Positions 1 through 12,400 are shown, counted from the first letter of the stretch. The stretch: DNA of 64,000 nt from Flammulina velutipes (GCA_011800155.1 CM022371.1:1798001-1862000); one strand, 5' to 3'. A program made the numbers and translations. The notes: generated from the sequence alone by a model not told the origin.

Positions 1-98
1 TGGGGAACGACGAGGACGCACCATTCGCTGCTGCTCTCTGCATCGTCGCGACAAGGAGAAAGAGGTCACGTCACACATCACACTTCTTGACACGACCC

Positions 99-494
99 AT
101 GATGTTCCCTCTGCTGGGTACCATTTTCTATGTGGGCCTCTTAATCGTCAATGCAATGGCGGTCCTCAGTGAAGAACGATTCCTGGCCCCCAGTACGGCT
201 CGTTTCGTTTGCTGTTCACTCACAATTTCTAACATCACGCACAAGTTGGCTGGGCATCCTCCAAGCCACAAAACACTGGCTTCAATCAATACGACCAGAA
301 TGGATTCGGTGGCCAGCAAGGAGACGTCGGAATAAAAGCAAAACTCATAGACCTCATAAGCGCCGTCCGCACTCTAATGCGAAGTACGTGCCCTCCTCAC
401 ATATTAATTACCACTCTCCCAACCTCTCCCTCCAGTACCACTAATCGCACTCAACATCCTCGTCATTGGCTATGAACTCGTTCTCGGTGGTTAA
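99..494 (+). CDS. YOS1: Yos1/IER3IP1-like ER-Golgi membrane protein
   Basis: Small membrane protein of the Yos1/IER3IP1 family, which in yeast works with Yip1 and Yif1 in ER-to-Golgi COPII vesicle transport. Three exons can be read: 99-192, 246-383 and 436-494, joined by introns of 53 and 52 nt, giving 96 residues. Exon 1 encodes the family's N-terminal hydrophobic segment (FYVGLLIVNAMAVLSEERFL). The last exon encodes the matching C-terminal segment (IPLIALNILVIGYELVLGG), which ends almost exactly as yeast Yos1 does. The middle is slightly longer and rich in Gln, Asn and Gly compared with the 85-residue yeast protein. There are two adjacent ATGs (99 and 102); the second could also be used. 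Family assignment is secure from the two conserved ends. Confidence 0.93.
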
Positions 495-769
495 CCAAGC
501 TCATGTATCCCACAACTTGTACTTTATGAATAATCAATTGGTAAATTGAGAATTTTACACACAGCGACGCGTATCTCGCAATAAATACTTCCTCAACCCC
601 ACTATTCAGAAAACGGAACGGCTCGCAAGCAAGCCTCTAGTAAGAAACTTTACTAAACCTGACAATAGGTAACAGCGGGCAAAAGGTAAAACATGGGTAA
701 CCTGACCACCATATGGATGACGATGATACATGAATACAGTGTCCTTGGTTAGTCGAAGGGTGGAGAGAA

Positions 770-2598
770 CTATGAGTTCTTGGGCAGAGGAGGCACGTTG
801 CTGTCCCTATCGAATCCCAAAGGGTACGACGACAGATCGCTGGTCAGCGCGAGTGTATCCAGGCTGGCCCGCTGGCGACCACTGTATGCCGAAGGCACAC
901 TAGACTCTCTCTGCGAGCTGCCCGTGTCAATCTGGAAAGTAAATGATCCCAATCCAGAAGACGCGGTCGACATCTGCGAGCCTGTAGAAAGGCCGAGCGT
1001 TCGTCGATCAGGAGGAGCAGGCAGACGTTCATCATCCTGTGTGGTAGACGAATGAGACATCTGTAGCGCACTCGGTGAGGCAGGAGTGAAGCTCAGCTTT
1101 CCGAGCGGCGAAACAGGTGGCGACCTCATCGGTCGGTTCGATATCGGTGAGGGAGGAACGAAGGGGAACGATTCAAGGATGGAGTCAGCTGTTGCGGAAA
1201 GGACCGATGAGCCTGACGTCCTCCGACTCTTGTCCTGCTCCTCTCTTTCGGCAAACGCCCGTCTCTGCTGCTCCTCAAACGTTCCAAGACCCGCAGTCGA
1301 GGGAGTGACTAAGCGGCCCATAGTGGTCCGGTTGGACGGAGAACGACCCAACAAACCAACATTTACGCGAGTCGCATTTTCAATCCCGATGATAGACCCA
1401 GCCTGTGTGCTAACACTAGACGGACGGCTGCTGTCGTCTCTAGCCCACGGCATCATAGGACCATCAGGCATCCAGTTCGATTGCACGGAAGTGTGAGGTG
1501 TCAAGCCAAAGTGGGTATCTGCCGGGGAAGTAGCGTGGGTGGTCGTTGTGGAATGCCTGTCACTGAACGGGTTACCTTCCTCGCTGATATCATCAGAGGG
1601 CCCAAAGGATGTTGAAGCCAAAGGTGAACCCGCAGGACGACGGTTACCCACACCAGGAATCTTGAGAGACTCGCTGGATCCAGAAGCGTTGATAACCTCT
1701 GCCTTTGAAACACCGAGGACTTGGCGCACGGGTCCGTGGCTCGCGGTCATGATGATAGGCGCCTCATTGAGGAAATCACTAGCGTAGCTGGCGTTCGACA
1801 TGTACGAGTTGCGCGAAATACCAGAAATACCAGAGATTGTTGACTGGGCGTATCCTTGTGGAGGGCGTATGGAGTCACTGGAAACGTTTGCATGGTCCAG
1901 GTTGATATCCGGGCGAGGAGGACGCATGGGAGACGTGGAGGACGAGATTTGGGAGGACGACTGGGAGCGTTCGGCCGAATCTGGAGAGACGAGCGCAATA
2001 GGGATGACATTTGTTCCTTCTGTGCCAGCAGTTCGGATAGATGTGTTGTCGTCAAAGGGATTTGAAGTGAGAGAGCCGCTCTGTGAGTTGTGACGGTAAG
2101 AGCCAGCTTGCGATTCCGGGTCCAAGTCTATCGTCGTATTGGAGGACGTAGAGTAGACGCGGATGGTGCTCTGCGCAGTGGGCGAAGGAAGGGCCTTTTC
2201 AATGGGATCTGGCCGGTTGAGTACCGTCGCTGCACTTGCCGGCACGTCTTTCTCAACTATAATTTTGTCGTTGTTGAGTAGGCGCTGCCGTCTGCGCCAC
2301 CAGAGGAACGCGAAGACGGCGCCGGCGAGCAGTATGAGTGTTCCAATGACTGCACCAGCCAGTGCTCCTTTGCTAGGGCCTGAAGAGCTGGAGGAGGACG
2401 AGCTGCTCGAGTCGATGCATCGGAAGACTTCGCAGTTATCACAGTCTCTGTTTGCGCAGTCAGTGCTGCGGCGATGAATAGGCTGATAAGGACGCACCTT
2501 TGAACCAAAACACACTGTTGCTGCGCTGTGCAAGTGCATACTGGGGGCGTCGCGGGACATTCAATTGTAGTCGTGCATCGTTGTTCGAGGAGATGCAT
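770..2598 (-). CDS. OPY2: Opy2-like membrane anchor protein
   Basis: Single-pass membrane protein resembling fungal Opy2, the plasma-membrane anchor that recruits Ste50 to the HOG and related MAPK pathways. Two exons: 2598-2498 and 2447-770, with a 50-nt intron that has a CTGAC branch point; about 592 residues. The N terminus has no obvious signal peptide and carries the Cys-rich Opy2 pattern (CPATPPVCTC, then QQQCVLVQ, then CDNCEVFRC), split by the intron. A run of ten serines follows, then a Gly/Ala/Leu-rich membrane segment ending in WWRRRQR. The long cytoplasmic tail is Ser/Thr/Pro-rich and looks disordered. A 32-nt intron using an earlier acceptor is possible but unusually short. The Opy2 call rests on the Cys pattern plus topology. 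The role in osmosensing is inferred from the family. Confidence 0.8.
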
Positions 2599-3509
2599 GA
2601 TTTGGGAATAAAAGCAAAGAGAGTAAACAGGAAGACAAGGAGCGTGTGTTGCGAGTTGAACGAGCCAAAACAGAAAAATAGAGCGCCTGGAAACGAGTCG
2701 ACGAGCTGTTCTGAACGACGACAGCGACTGCGACGATTTGCTGGTGTTGGTTTGACTGAGCGAGCAACGGTGCCTGACCCTGGGTAATATTGTGGCTGTT
2801 CCTTGTGGGAATTTTAAACTTGGTATGCGCGCCTCACTTTTCTTTGCCATGACTACCAGTGCCCGTAACTCTGCGTATCATTACCACCATATGGCGCCGA
2901 CACCTCCAGCGCTGTATATAACCCTCCGCCACTATTCCCTATACATGTAACTCTTGGTGTATCCCGCCTCCATCACTTCCGTGATGTCGCGCATATGGTA
3001 TACACATCACCCTTGTGCATTCCCTCGGCAAATTCTGGGCAAAACATTATCGCGCTCGTTCTCTTCGCCACCTTCTTTTGGCCAACTATGTAAACGATGC
3101 GTCGAGCAAGAGCCTAGCCTCATCTTCAATCATTTCGACGATCACGGTGACCGACTGACTTTCCTGTCAATAACAACGGATGGCGAGATGCCCACTAGTT
3201 CAAATGTAACAATCCGTTTGATTTGCGCATGGTGATAGTCTTGATGATGTCTTGAGTTTGCACCTTGAAGTCTTGTCTTGAGGGCTCGTGTAATATGTCA
3301 ATCAGATCTCATGATAAAAGCACAAATAGTTGAAATGAAAAAAGAAACCATAGAACGCTGGTCAATTAGAATGTTCACAAAGGAATCATTCACCAGGCTG
3401 CGAGCAAAGCTCGTCTACAATGGGCCGGACGGGCGCCACCACGACGCGCCCCAATAGCGTCGTCGCTGGGTATCGACAAGAAAGCTGTCCAAATCTTCAG
3501 ACGACCACA
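2599..3509. other. Intergenic region between OPY2-like and FAN1-like genes
   Basis: About 0.9 kb without a convincing gene. It holds the promoter side of the OPY2-like gene and the 3' flank of the FAN1-like gene. A TATATAA motif sits at 2915-2921. The open frame at 2954-3235 (+) has no recognisable domain and no homologue I know of, so I do not call it. Confidence 0.5.
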
Positions 3510-6277
3510 TCACACACGGCGCTTCTTGCTCGGGGATGAAGCTGGTGCAAAGTCGTCATCGTCAGAGTCCACCGTCGTGCCTCGCTTACGCTTGGACTTC
3601 TTAATAGGCGGTTGCTTGAAGCTAAGGAACTCCGTCTTTGCTTTCGCCAGGTGAAGCGCGTCGAGCCACACCTACAAAGTAAATAAGAGCAAGGACTTGT
3701 GAAGAGGTAGCTTGAGGACTGACCTTTTGACTTTCTCGAACGTCTTCATCGTCGCTCAGCGTACAAACGAATTTACACAATGAGCTCTCCTTGTTCCAGA
3801 TCACAACGTCGGGCATACCGATCTTTCGCTTCATGTAATCATCAGATAACATGCGACAGATAGTCATCAGGATAGCTGGTCCTGCAGTCTAGTGATAGGG
3901 TTAGCAAAGGAATGTCAATTCCAAACAAACAAACCTACTTCACAAAAATCCATGAGCTCTTCCTTAGCGTGAAGGTCATGCTGCACCCCGATTATGAGGA
4001 TATTCGGATCGTAGTTCGCAGACACAAGATCCTTCGCACCGCCCTCTTTGATGATTTTCAGCCGCTGGTGTATAGGACCCTTTCTCCAAGAGTTGAACGT
4101 CTCATCTGTGAGATCGAACGGTGCAGCCTGAAACTTGTTGCAAAAGACGCCCGGTACGTTTGCAAAAATGACCTCCCGGAACAGGAGACCAAACAAGGTC
4201 GGGAGGAGCGTGTTCCCGATACATCTAAAAGCAGAATATAAGCAGGGGAGACCTTTACAAGAGTTGTTCACACGTACACTATATCATCTTCCCCGGGTTG
4301 TTCATAGTGAGCGCGAACGGCTTCGGACGACTTCGAGCTTCCTGGGCCATCCGCGTCTTTTGCTGTTCCCGCCTTGATCGTGACTTTCGGATGCTGCTTG
4401 AGTGGTACAACCTCTTGATAGCGACTGTCATTAGGTATGTCGAGCAAGTCTTCTAGACGTAAGAGCAGACGAATCAACTCGGCATGCTGGGCTGTGGATT
4501 AAAAAGGTCAAATCGTATGAATTTCGCGTGGGTTATGAACCTACTCACCCACTGGCGTTTCTTCGTTGTTCATGAAAATGTATATTTCGTCAAGCATCTC
4601 TTGGAGTTGACCGAGGCCATCGTAGGAGCGGGTATCGAGTAAGACGTGTGCACGGCGCAGAAACCAGGATGCTCTTCGATGTTGATACCACCGTCGTTGA
4701 GAAAGAAGCTGGTCAAGATATTCTTTCTCCAATTCTCGGTGGCCTTGCTGTTTCATGAATACGGCGATCTTGTCTGTCATCCTGGCATATACGTGTCCTA
4801 TACACAGCAGGTCAGCGTACACATAAAGAAGCAAAAATGGGGAAACATACCTGCTTCAAAACACGCGGACAAGGGCACAAATTTCATGAACTTGAGTAGA
4901 GCATAGCTGACACATTCACGAAACCGCGGGATGATGCTTTCGTTGATCATCGCGGTCAATCTTTGTTGTGGATCGACCTCATCTTGTACAGAGTCTGCTT
5001 TGGCCTTTCCTTTCCCCTTCCCTTTGGCTTTCGGCTTTGGTTGCGCTATTTCTCGAAGTAGTGTCTTAAAATCTTGCTCCAGATCCAATGCTTCTTCATA
5101 CTGCAAAATGTCGGAGCGATTCGTCCACGGAATTTCCGGTTTTTCGCATTGGTGACCAGAAAACATGAGTCCCCTCTTTTCATTCAGATGTCGAATGACT
5201 GCAGGGAGTAGCATCGTTGCGCATTTGGGCGGGCACGTCCTAGAAGCAATTCAGGATAGTATATCAAGAAACGTTGAAATACCAACCTCCGTTCAACAAT
5301 TATGCATAAACGCCTTAGAAGGGGGGTAAACTGAGGATTCAGTCGTATTTTATATCCTGTGAAATTCAATACCGGTGCGATAGCTATATGGAAGTGTTGA
5401 ACATACCGTACTTCTCGACGTACTTCTTTCCAGCTAGATCTTTCAAACGTGACGTGGTACTATCTTTGCGGAAGAGGGCTTTCTGTTTCCCGATATCTTC
5501 GATGAATTTCGTACACCATTGCTCTTCCTGTCGGGGAGGTTAGACGAAATGGGTTTGCGTAGAGGAAGACATACCCTTGCTTTGCGATCCTTGATTGTTG
5601 GATCAGGCTTTCGAAGATATTTGAAGTCAGCCGCAAGGGCGGTACGACCGCGCTGGTCGAGAGCCACCAGGAGGTGTTGCAGGGAATGCGACATGTGGTC
5701 ATAGCAGACTGAGCCCATCTTGTCGTATTCGACAAAGGAATCGCTAGTTTGAGAGATAGAATCAGAGGGTTCGAGGTTTGATTTCTTGGCTGCATGCTGC
5801 ATATGCTGTGTGATAGTTTCCGCCTTGAGTTCTCCCATCCATGGATATTGCTGAATTTCTTTGGCAGTTACCCAGTCGTGATTATCCCGTACAACAAGAT
5901 GGAGTATAATGGTGCGGCATATATCTTGAAAGTGATGAGTTTTCATGTAATGGCCAAATGCAACTACGTACAGGGTAGCACACGAAAACGTTCAACGAGC
6001 AGGATGGCCTCTTCGTCGGCGAATAGTGAGGCCACTGCTTTCTCCCCGGGGATCCTGTTTACAAGGGCTAGGCGCGCTATTAGATAAACAAATCAAGAGA
6101 ATAAAATAGTCACGGACCACTTAGTGCATTGTCGTATGGCCATCCTTCTCCTACATCGCCGCTTTTCACTTTCTTGTCCCAATATTGATCATTGTCATCT
6201 CGGATTTCCTGTGTAGTCGCTGTTTTGCCATAGGAAACAAATATAGCAGCATCGTCGCTGTCTGTCAAAGCATTCAT
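3510..6277 (-). CDS. FAN1: FAN1-family (VRR_NUC) nuclease homologue, probably catalytically degenerate
   Basis: Homologue of Fanconi-associated nuclease 1, which cuts branched and 5'-flap DNA during interstrand crosslink repair. About ten exons encode roughly 750 residues. I start at ATG 6277 because an in-frame stop lies just upstream. FAN1 hallmarks are in order: a C-terminal block with LPTLFGLLF and EVIFANVPGVF, then FQAAPFDLTDETF, then the VRR_NUC core IGMPDVVIW, and QK-VWLDAL rejoined across an intron with a GTCAGT donor at about 3722. The tail is basic and Asp-rich, like a nuclear localisation signal. The oddity is the active site. Where FAN1 proteins have the VEVKGP motif, this gene reads KFVCTLSDDED, so the catalytic Glu and Lys are replaced by Cys and Leu. 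The upstream catalytic Glu before the TLFGLL block also seems replaced by Ile. Family identity is firm; nuclease activity is doubtful. The gene is divergent from the Air1/2 gene. Confidence 0.85.
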
Positions 6278-6326
6278 TGCCTCCAGAAACGCGGAAGGTC
6301 GTCGTCGCAGACAAAGGCGAAACTCT

Positions 6327-6332
6327 CACGTG
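6327..6332. promoter_or_regulatory. CACGTG palindrome in divergent promoter
   Basis: CACGTG (within TCACGTGA) in the 114-bp gap between the divergent FAN1-like and Air1/2-like start codons. It matches the binding site of bHLH factors such as Cbf1. Function here is inferred. Confidence 0.4.
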
Positions 6333-6391
6333 ACCATGTGCACTGTCGGCCGCGGTTTGCTGACCAACCCGCAATCCAGACAGTAGCCGTC

Positions 6392-8214
6392 ATGGCCAGT
6401 TCGCAGCCGGAAATCATCGACCTCACGCTGGACAACAGCGACGAGCCTCAAATAATCAACGTCGACAGCGATGCAGAGCCAGGAGAAATCCAAGAGCCCA
6501 AGGCTGCAGACAACAAGAAATCGCGCAGAAAGAAGAAAAAGAAAAAATCAATTGTGGCCAACGACGGGATGGAGGTCGACGCGCAGGATGACCGTGGCGA
6601 GGGGCCGTCGCAGCATAAACAGGACGAACGGGACGACTCCGACGCGCAGGACTTGTTTTTCGTTGACCTGACGCCCGCCGTGCTTCCCTCTGCTTCACAG
6701 CATATCATGAATCCCGCCAAGGACAGTCAGGATGAACAACCTCAAAAACTACTTCTCCCAGCTCACATCCAAGTATTTGGATCAACGCCCGTCGAGTTCG
6801 TAGAGCCTACGCAAGACGAGCAGGGCGAGGACTTTATAGACTATCTTGACTTTGATTCCAGTCGCAAGGTGCGTTTCCAGCTGTACTTGCTTTTTAGGAA
6901 ATACTGAGTGCTGGTAAAGGGAATTCCCCGATACTACGAAGATCCAGAAGAGAAACCTGCGAACACGCGCCATGTCTGCAAGAATTGTGGCGCCGAGGGC
7001 GATCACACCTCCGCGAAATGTCCCGTCTTGATTGTGCGTTCTTATACTCGATCTGGCAACACATTCTGAACGACGACTGGTAGTGCTTAACTTGCGGTGC
7101 ACGGGACGAACACGTTACCAGGTCTTGTCCTATCAACAAAGTATGTTTTTCGTGTGGGATGAAGGGACATTTGAGTTCGGTGCGTTCAATTTACCTGACC
7201 CCAACGTACCTCTATCTTACTTTAATTTGGTACTCAGAAATGTCCAAATTATCGAAACAGGCAGAGCGGTACCCAGAATCTCATATGCAATAGATGTGGA
7301 AGTGATGCGCACCTGGACACGGTGCGTCCATTCAAGCCACCGTAACTCCATAACCCTTATACTCGCCTTATTTAGGAATGCTCTACTCTGTGGCGCATCT
7401 ATGAATATGTAACGGAAGAAGAGCGTATCAAAATCATTGAGTACCGACTAGGAAAGGCAGCTCTGGAGTTGGGCAAAGGAGGGGAGGCGTACATTGCAAC
7501 AGACAATTGGTGTTATAATTGTGGTCAATCGGGACACTGGGGAGACGTACGCAAATTCACTTCTGATGGCAATAACTGCTGGACTCACTGAGGCTCTAGG
7601 ACTGCACGACTCCATTTCCACATGGTGTTCCCAACGATGCATCTGCATTCCACTGGACCAACGTCTCTTCAGGTCCTTTTGCAGAAGGAAGCACCGACAA
7701 AGATATCGTGGCCCGTCGTGATTTCCGCGATTGGGAGCGGGACGACCACTTCCTGGCTAACGTAGGGAAAGCCGGTAAACAGAAAGCGAAACAGAGGATG
7801 GCGCAGTCAGAGTCGAGAAGAAAAGACGATGATGGGGAGGTGAACTGGTTTGAGTCGCAGAGATCAAAGGACATACGACCTGACAACAGGTCTAACGATA
7901 ATGGAGGAAGAGGTGGAGGGAAGAAGCTTGCTTTTGGAACATTTGGGAAGCAGTTTATGCCTGCTCCTAGCTTGGCAAATCGTTTGGGAGACGAGCCGGG
8001 GAGGAAACGAGGTGATAGGGATAGGGACAGGGATAGAGATAGAGACGAAAGAGACAGAGACAGAGGACGAGGGTCATCGAGGCGGCAGAGTGATCCATAC
8101 GAGACGGACAGGCGGGATCGAAAAAAGCGGCATCGAGATAGAGACAGAGACAGAGAAGTAGACCATAGGTCTTCTGAGCGTGCGCCGCGCTATCGCGGAG
8201 GATATTCAAGATGA
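6392..8214 (+). CDS. AIR2: Air1/Air2-like zinc-knuckle protein (TRAMP complex)
   Basis: RNA-binding subunit of the TRAMP complex, which links a Trf4/5-type poly(A) polymerase and the Mtr4 helicase to nuclear exosome decay. Five CCHC zinc knuckles (C-x2-C-x4-H-x4-C) can be read in order across several short introns. They begin CKNCGAEGDH, CLTCGARDEH, CFSCGMKGH, CNRCGSDAH and CYNCGQSGH; five is the number found in yeast Air1 and Air2. The N terminus is acidic with a lysine-rich stretch. The C terminus is a long Arg-Asp/Arg-Glu tail ending in Gly-Gly-Tyr-Ser-Arg, typical of RNA-processing proteins. The start is ATG 6392; the frame is open further upstream but lacks a better start. Length is about 500 residues, longer than yeast Air proteins because of the tail. 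Confidence 0.88.
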
Positions 8215-8260
8215 TTTCGATACTTAGCGTGTGAACTTTTGAACCTGTTCCCTTACGACC

Positions 8261-9098
8261 ATGTCGAAATCGCGTTCAGCGACGTTGCTCGCGGATGCCA
8301 ATTTGTCGCCCGTTACGACGACGGCCATCGCGCTGGAATATGCATCGTTGAGGCATCGCAACCATTGTCCACTGGGAATGTACGTTACGCCGTCGAAAGA
8401 GTCCTTGTTGGTATGGGACGCGATATTCTTTGTGCATCAAGGTTAGCGCGCTGTAGCTTTGGTCTTACCCATATTCGAGCATCTATATAGGCTACTACGC
8501 GGATGCTATCTTCAAATTCCGCCTTGTCTTCCCGCCAGAGTACCCCGACCGTCCGCCCGCCGTCCAGTTCATAACCGAGATGTTCCATCCTCTCATCTCC
8601 CCGAAAGGTGGATTCAATCTCCAACCGCGTTTCCATCCTTGGAGGTTCGGACTTCTCTGCTAGAATCCTAACGCTCGCTGAACGGGTCATGATAGGCCAA
8701 AAGAACACCATGTTTTCGACGTGCTGCATTTCGTCAAGTCCGCTTTCAAAAAGGCATTGCTCGACAAGGTGCTCGAGGTGGACTGTCTTAACAAGGAAGC
8801 GTACAGGTGTGTGCAACATTGCCGCTATCGTTATGATTTCTAACATTCTCTAGATTGTACGTGCCCCGAACTCGTCGTTTCCGTTCATTCATCTGACCAG
8901 CCACATAGATACCACGACTCTACCGGCTCCTTTGCCTCTCTCGCAACGCAATCATCTCAGCTTTCACAATCCCCGTCTGCGCTGCACGGCCGGGACAAAG
9001 CATATGGCTTCAATCTCAAGGACCTAAAGCCACAACAATTGCATGAAACCCGAACCGTACTAGGTTTATCGCAATGGGATGGTGACCATGACGATTAG
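8261..9098 (+). CDS. AKTIP/FTS-like ubiquitin-conjugating enzyme variant
   Basis: UBC-fold protein of the AKTIP (Fused Toes, FTS) family. FTS partners with Hook and FHIP proteins on dynein-driven endosomes. Exons: 8261-8441, 8491-8644, 8696-8806, a proposed 3-nt exon 8854-8856, and 8909-9098, giving 212 residues. The UBC core is clear: GMYVTPSKESLLVWDAIFFV, FPPEYPDRPPAVQF, then FHPLISP and WRPKEHHVFDVLHFVK. The active-site Cys and HPN motif of true E2 enzymes are absent, as expected for an E2 variant. The region after the fold (NKEAY-R-LY) matches the AKTIP motif EAxxLY only if the 3-nt exon supplies the Leu codon. Only 46 bp separate this gene from the end of the Air1/2 gene. Family call is firm; the dynein role is inferred. 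Confidence 0.88.
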
Positions 9099-9446
9099 AT
9101 GCCTATTATCGCTACCTACAATATGCTCTACACCGGATACTATGTACACTAATCCTAAGGTATATCTAGCTTGTATCATTAGATGCCATCACTGCTCCCG
9201 CTGTCTATCGGAGTAGGTATTCTACTTGTTTGAATGGATTCAAATGGAGTATCTGGTCCTGTATCGTCGTCTTGAAGCTATTGTGCTGGTAAGCATCACT
9301 GTCAGTCAAGAAAACTGGTTACTTGCCTCGCTCAACCGGTGGAAATGCTTGGACAACTTCTCGATGACTTGGCTATACGGAAGATGCTGGGTTAGTTTCC
9401 TATATTTAATGTTAGCATTGCAACACGCTAGTTAGAGCTGACGATC
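9099..9446. other. Convergent intergenic region
   Basis: 3' flanks of two convergent genes (FTS-like and VIP1). The open frame at 9226-9435 (+) has no recognisable feature. I see nothing else. Confidence 0.5.
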
Positions 9447-12400
9447 TCACTTCCGTGACTGCACGTTGAGTGAATGTCTCGCATCCAGCGTCGAATCCAG
9501 AACATTGGACGAGTGTGCACCCTCGCTCAGAGAGATCTTGATAGAATACTCCTTGTCAGATTTACCGCGTCCGTGGTTGCGCTCATACAGTTCGAACGTA
9601 ATGTGCGACTAGAACAAAAATTAACATCGTGCTTCAAGGGTAGAGTATAGAGAAACATACACAGTAATCCAGCTCTGGTATCCTTCGATTCGCGATGGGC
9701 AAGCCGGAGTGCAACACGAGGTTGACAAGAGTATGGATATGGCTCTCCTTGGTGAAATATAGAGTCAAGGAGCTGCCGCCGTTGTTTCGGGCCGCCTCCA
9801 AATCCTGGACGACGTTGTTCAGCAGAGGCAGAGAGGTCAGAACACCGATCTCCTCCCTTCCATTCATAGTAAGCAAATGTGTGCTCAGAGAAAGATCGCA
9901 CTTACTTTTCATCAGGATCTATACCATACTCCTGAGGTGCGACGAGATCGAACAAGGCTTTGGCCCTGCCGTATAGTTCGTGCAGTTTGCGGTCATGGGG
10001 CGGAAGAGGGTCAGAACCATGCTCGTTAAAGATAGAGAACAAGAAAGTCCGATGGTGGAGCGCGCAATATTTGATCGTATCGTAGAGCTCAGAAACCTGC
10101 GGGCAACAGGTTAGCAATTTATAGATGAGACAAGCAGAGGACATACTCTTGAAGGATCGAATTTCTTCTGCTCAACATCGCAAAAGTCTTCAAAGAGCTT
10201 CTCCCATCGTTCTCTGAATAACCAGGGTTCGTCACCACAACACCTACAATGCGTTGAGCGACATCCATAGCACAACATAAAGTGTACCATCGGTCTTGTA
10301 TCTTATCGACGTCCATGGTGTCAAAGTTCCTTCTCATGATGTCTCGGAAGGAGCTGAGCAGCTCGATAACTTCCTGTTTTTCTCATTAGCGACCGAGTTG
10401 GAAAGGCGCGGATCCTCTCGTACCTTCACAACTTCGACGGGCTCTTTCTTCATGCTTTTGGGCCATGTCAATTCAGGTCTCTTCTCCGATTCGCCAGGTC
10501 GCAACAAAATCTTCAGGCGCTTCTTCACATCGTCCATCAAATCCTTAGCGGCGTTAGAGTCATCCAGAAGGTCCTTTCGGACGATCAACGGATGAGGGGA
10601 GTATGGAGGCACAGGAGAAGGGTTGCTGTGATAGCCATTGCTTGAACCATCCGTCGACGAACGTGCGCTCGACGATGTTGGGGTAGAGGAATGAGTGTCA
10701 GTCAAAGAGGCAGCAAAGATTTCGGCGGATGCGATGACTCGTCTTTCTGAAGACGTGAAGATCTACGGATGGATGAGTAAACAAATAAAATCATGGACGT
10801 GAGATCCGAAATACCTTGACATTCTGGAGGACTTCCTTGTCTAGAAAGAAGGTCAATTTCGCACATGCTAAGATCTGAAAGCTGACGGACTCATGATGGA
10901 GATGTCCTTCTTCATGTTCTCCCCTAGGTCTCTAGATTGATATCGAGCTGAGTGGGTGAACTAAAGCACTGATGAGCCAATGGCCATGAAGAGAAGCATC
11001 TTTTCGCACCTCCCCGCCCCATTTGAACACTAGTGTTAGCTTGGTCAATCTACGGGCATTGCCGGCTTGACGTTTGGAATAGACTGGCTTCAGCTGCGCC
11101 TTGGTCCCGGGCAAGTCAATCTTCTTGAACAAGGCAGTGTTGAGAAGAGTCAGTTTATTCAACTCTTCCCCTTCGGCGCCTAGCCGTTTAGCCTCGTCAA
11201 CGGCAGTAGCGATGAGGTTGAGTTGGTCCTTCTCTCGCAGTATGATCTCTTCCTTCTCGCCGTTGAGCAGCTTGACAAATGGTTGAGTCCACGGTTCTCC
11301 AATGGGAAAGTTGCTGGATGAAGACGTGAGAGACAATGCGTACGGGCGGGAAAAACAACGTACAATTTGAGCTTTTGCTTTGGAGTCCGATCTGCATGTC
11401 GGTAGACTGTGACATTTGCTTTAAGCAGCCAAGTTGGCGTCTCGACAGAGGAGTTGCTGGGCCCAGGAAGCGGCCGGTCTTGGGAGGAGGAGAGACGCAT
11501 GCACAACGCCGTTAGTATGTCCGCTGCTTTATCTGAATGAATGGGGTGTCAGTTTGGTTGTGCAGGGGCCACGGCATTTTAAACATACCGTAGTATGTAC
11601 TGTTCCCTTTGACGAAACTCCATCCGTTGACGTCGATGACTTGGCTTTTCTGACCATTATCACAACGCAACATATCGAACCCGCACACACGTTGACCGAA
11701 AGCTTCACAGATATTGTTGGCCCACGTTTTCTCTTCATCTGTCAGACGCGTGATGAATCTGATAGGATTCTGTCAATGAGACATTGGTTAGCAGGATTGA
11801 GAGAGCTGACCTTATTTCCTTGCCTTCAGTGTTCCGCCGAACCACACCGTCGACAACGGGAGACTTGCGTGTTTCTGCATGAGTATACTCTTTTCCGACA
11901 GTATAAACCTTGATATCTTCGGAGTTGTCAACGTCAATAAATTTCTCATAGATGTACGATCCATCTGTCCGAGGTGCGTTCAAGGTAGGATCAAGTTCAC
12001 TAGATTTGTTCCCAACCTAAAAGAGTGTGTCAATACGGAGATAAAGGCAAAATGTCGGAGGTACATACTTTACGAAAGAGACGACGACCGCCACCTCCCC
12101 TGAAGTAGATATATACATTGTGGTCTTCGCCACTGACTGGTTTCTCGACAAAGGGCTTTTCCAGCACTTGGCCATCTATTATGATCGTGTCGCCGTCGTC
12201 GGACATGGTAACCTCTGGGGTAACCTGGTATCCACCGAGGACTATTCCAAGTCGCTGTTTCATCAGGTCTCGCAGTTCGGTGTCAATTTTTGGGCCGCCG
12301 TCGCGCGACACTTCTAAACGAGTTGGCGTAGGGACCTTGAGGTGGTCGAGTATCGCACCCACGAAGCGTCGGTCCCATAGCAAAGCTTGAGGAGGAAGGT

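Noticed and set aside
1086..1496. 136-residue plus-strand frame inside the OPY2-like gene
   Set aside because: It is antisense to the long Ser/Pro-rich tail; low-complexity coding often leaves the opposite strand open.
2448..2479. Alternative boundaries for the OPY2 intron (32-nt intron)
   Set aside because: 32 nt is shorter than any other intron here and has no branch point; the 50-nt version has a CTGAC branch point and gives the better Cys pattern.
3690..3790. Alternative donor at GTACGC that could hide the lost FAN1 VEVK motif
   Set aside because: Using it gives an unrelated C terminus (VARRASPGES) and loses the conserved QKVWLDAL, so the degenerate motif stands.
7967..8209. Tandem-repeat-like GATAGG/AGAGAC tract as a microsatellite
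   Set aside because: It encodes the Arg-Asp/Arg-Glu tail of the Air1/2-like protein in frame, so the repeat reflects codon composition.
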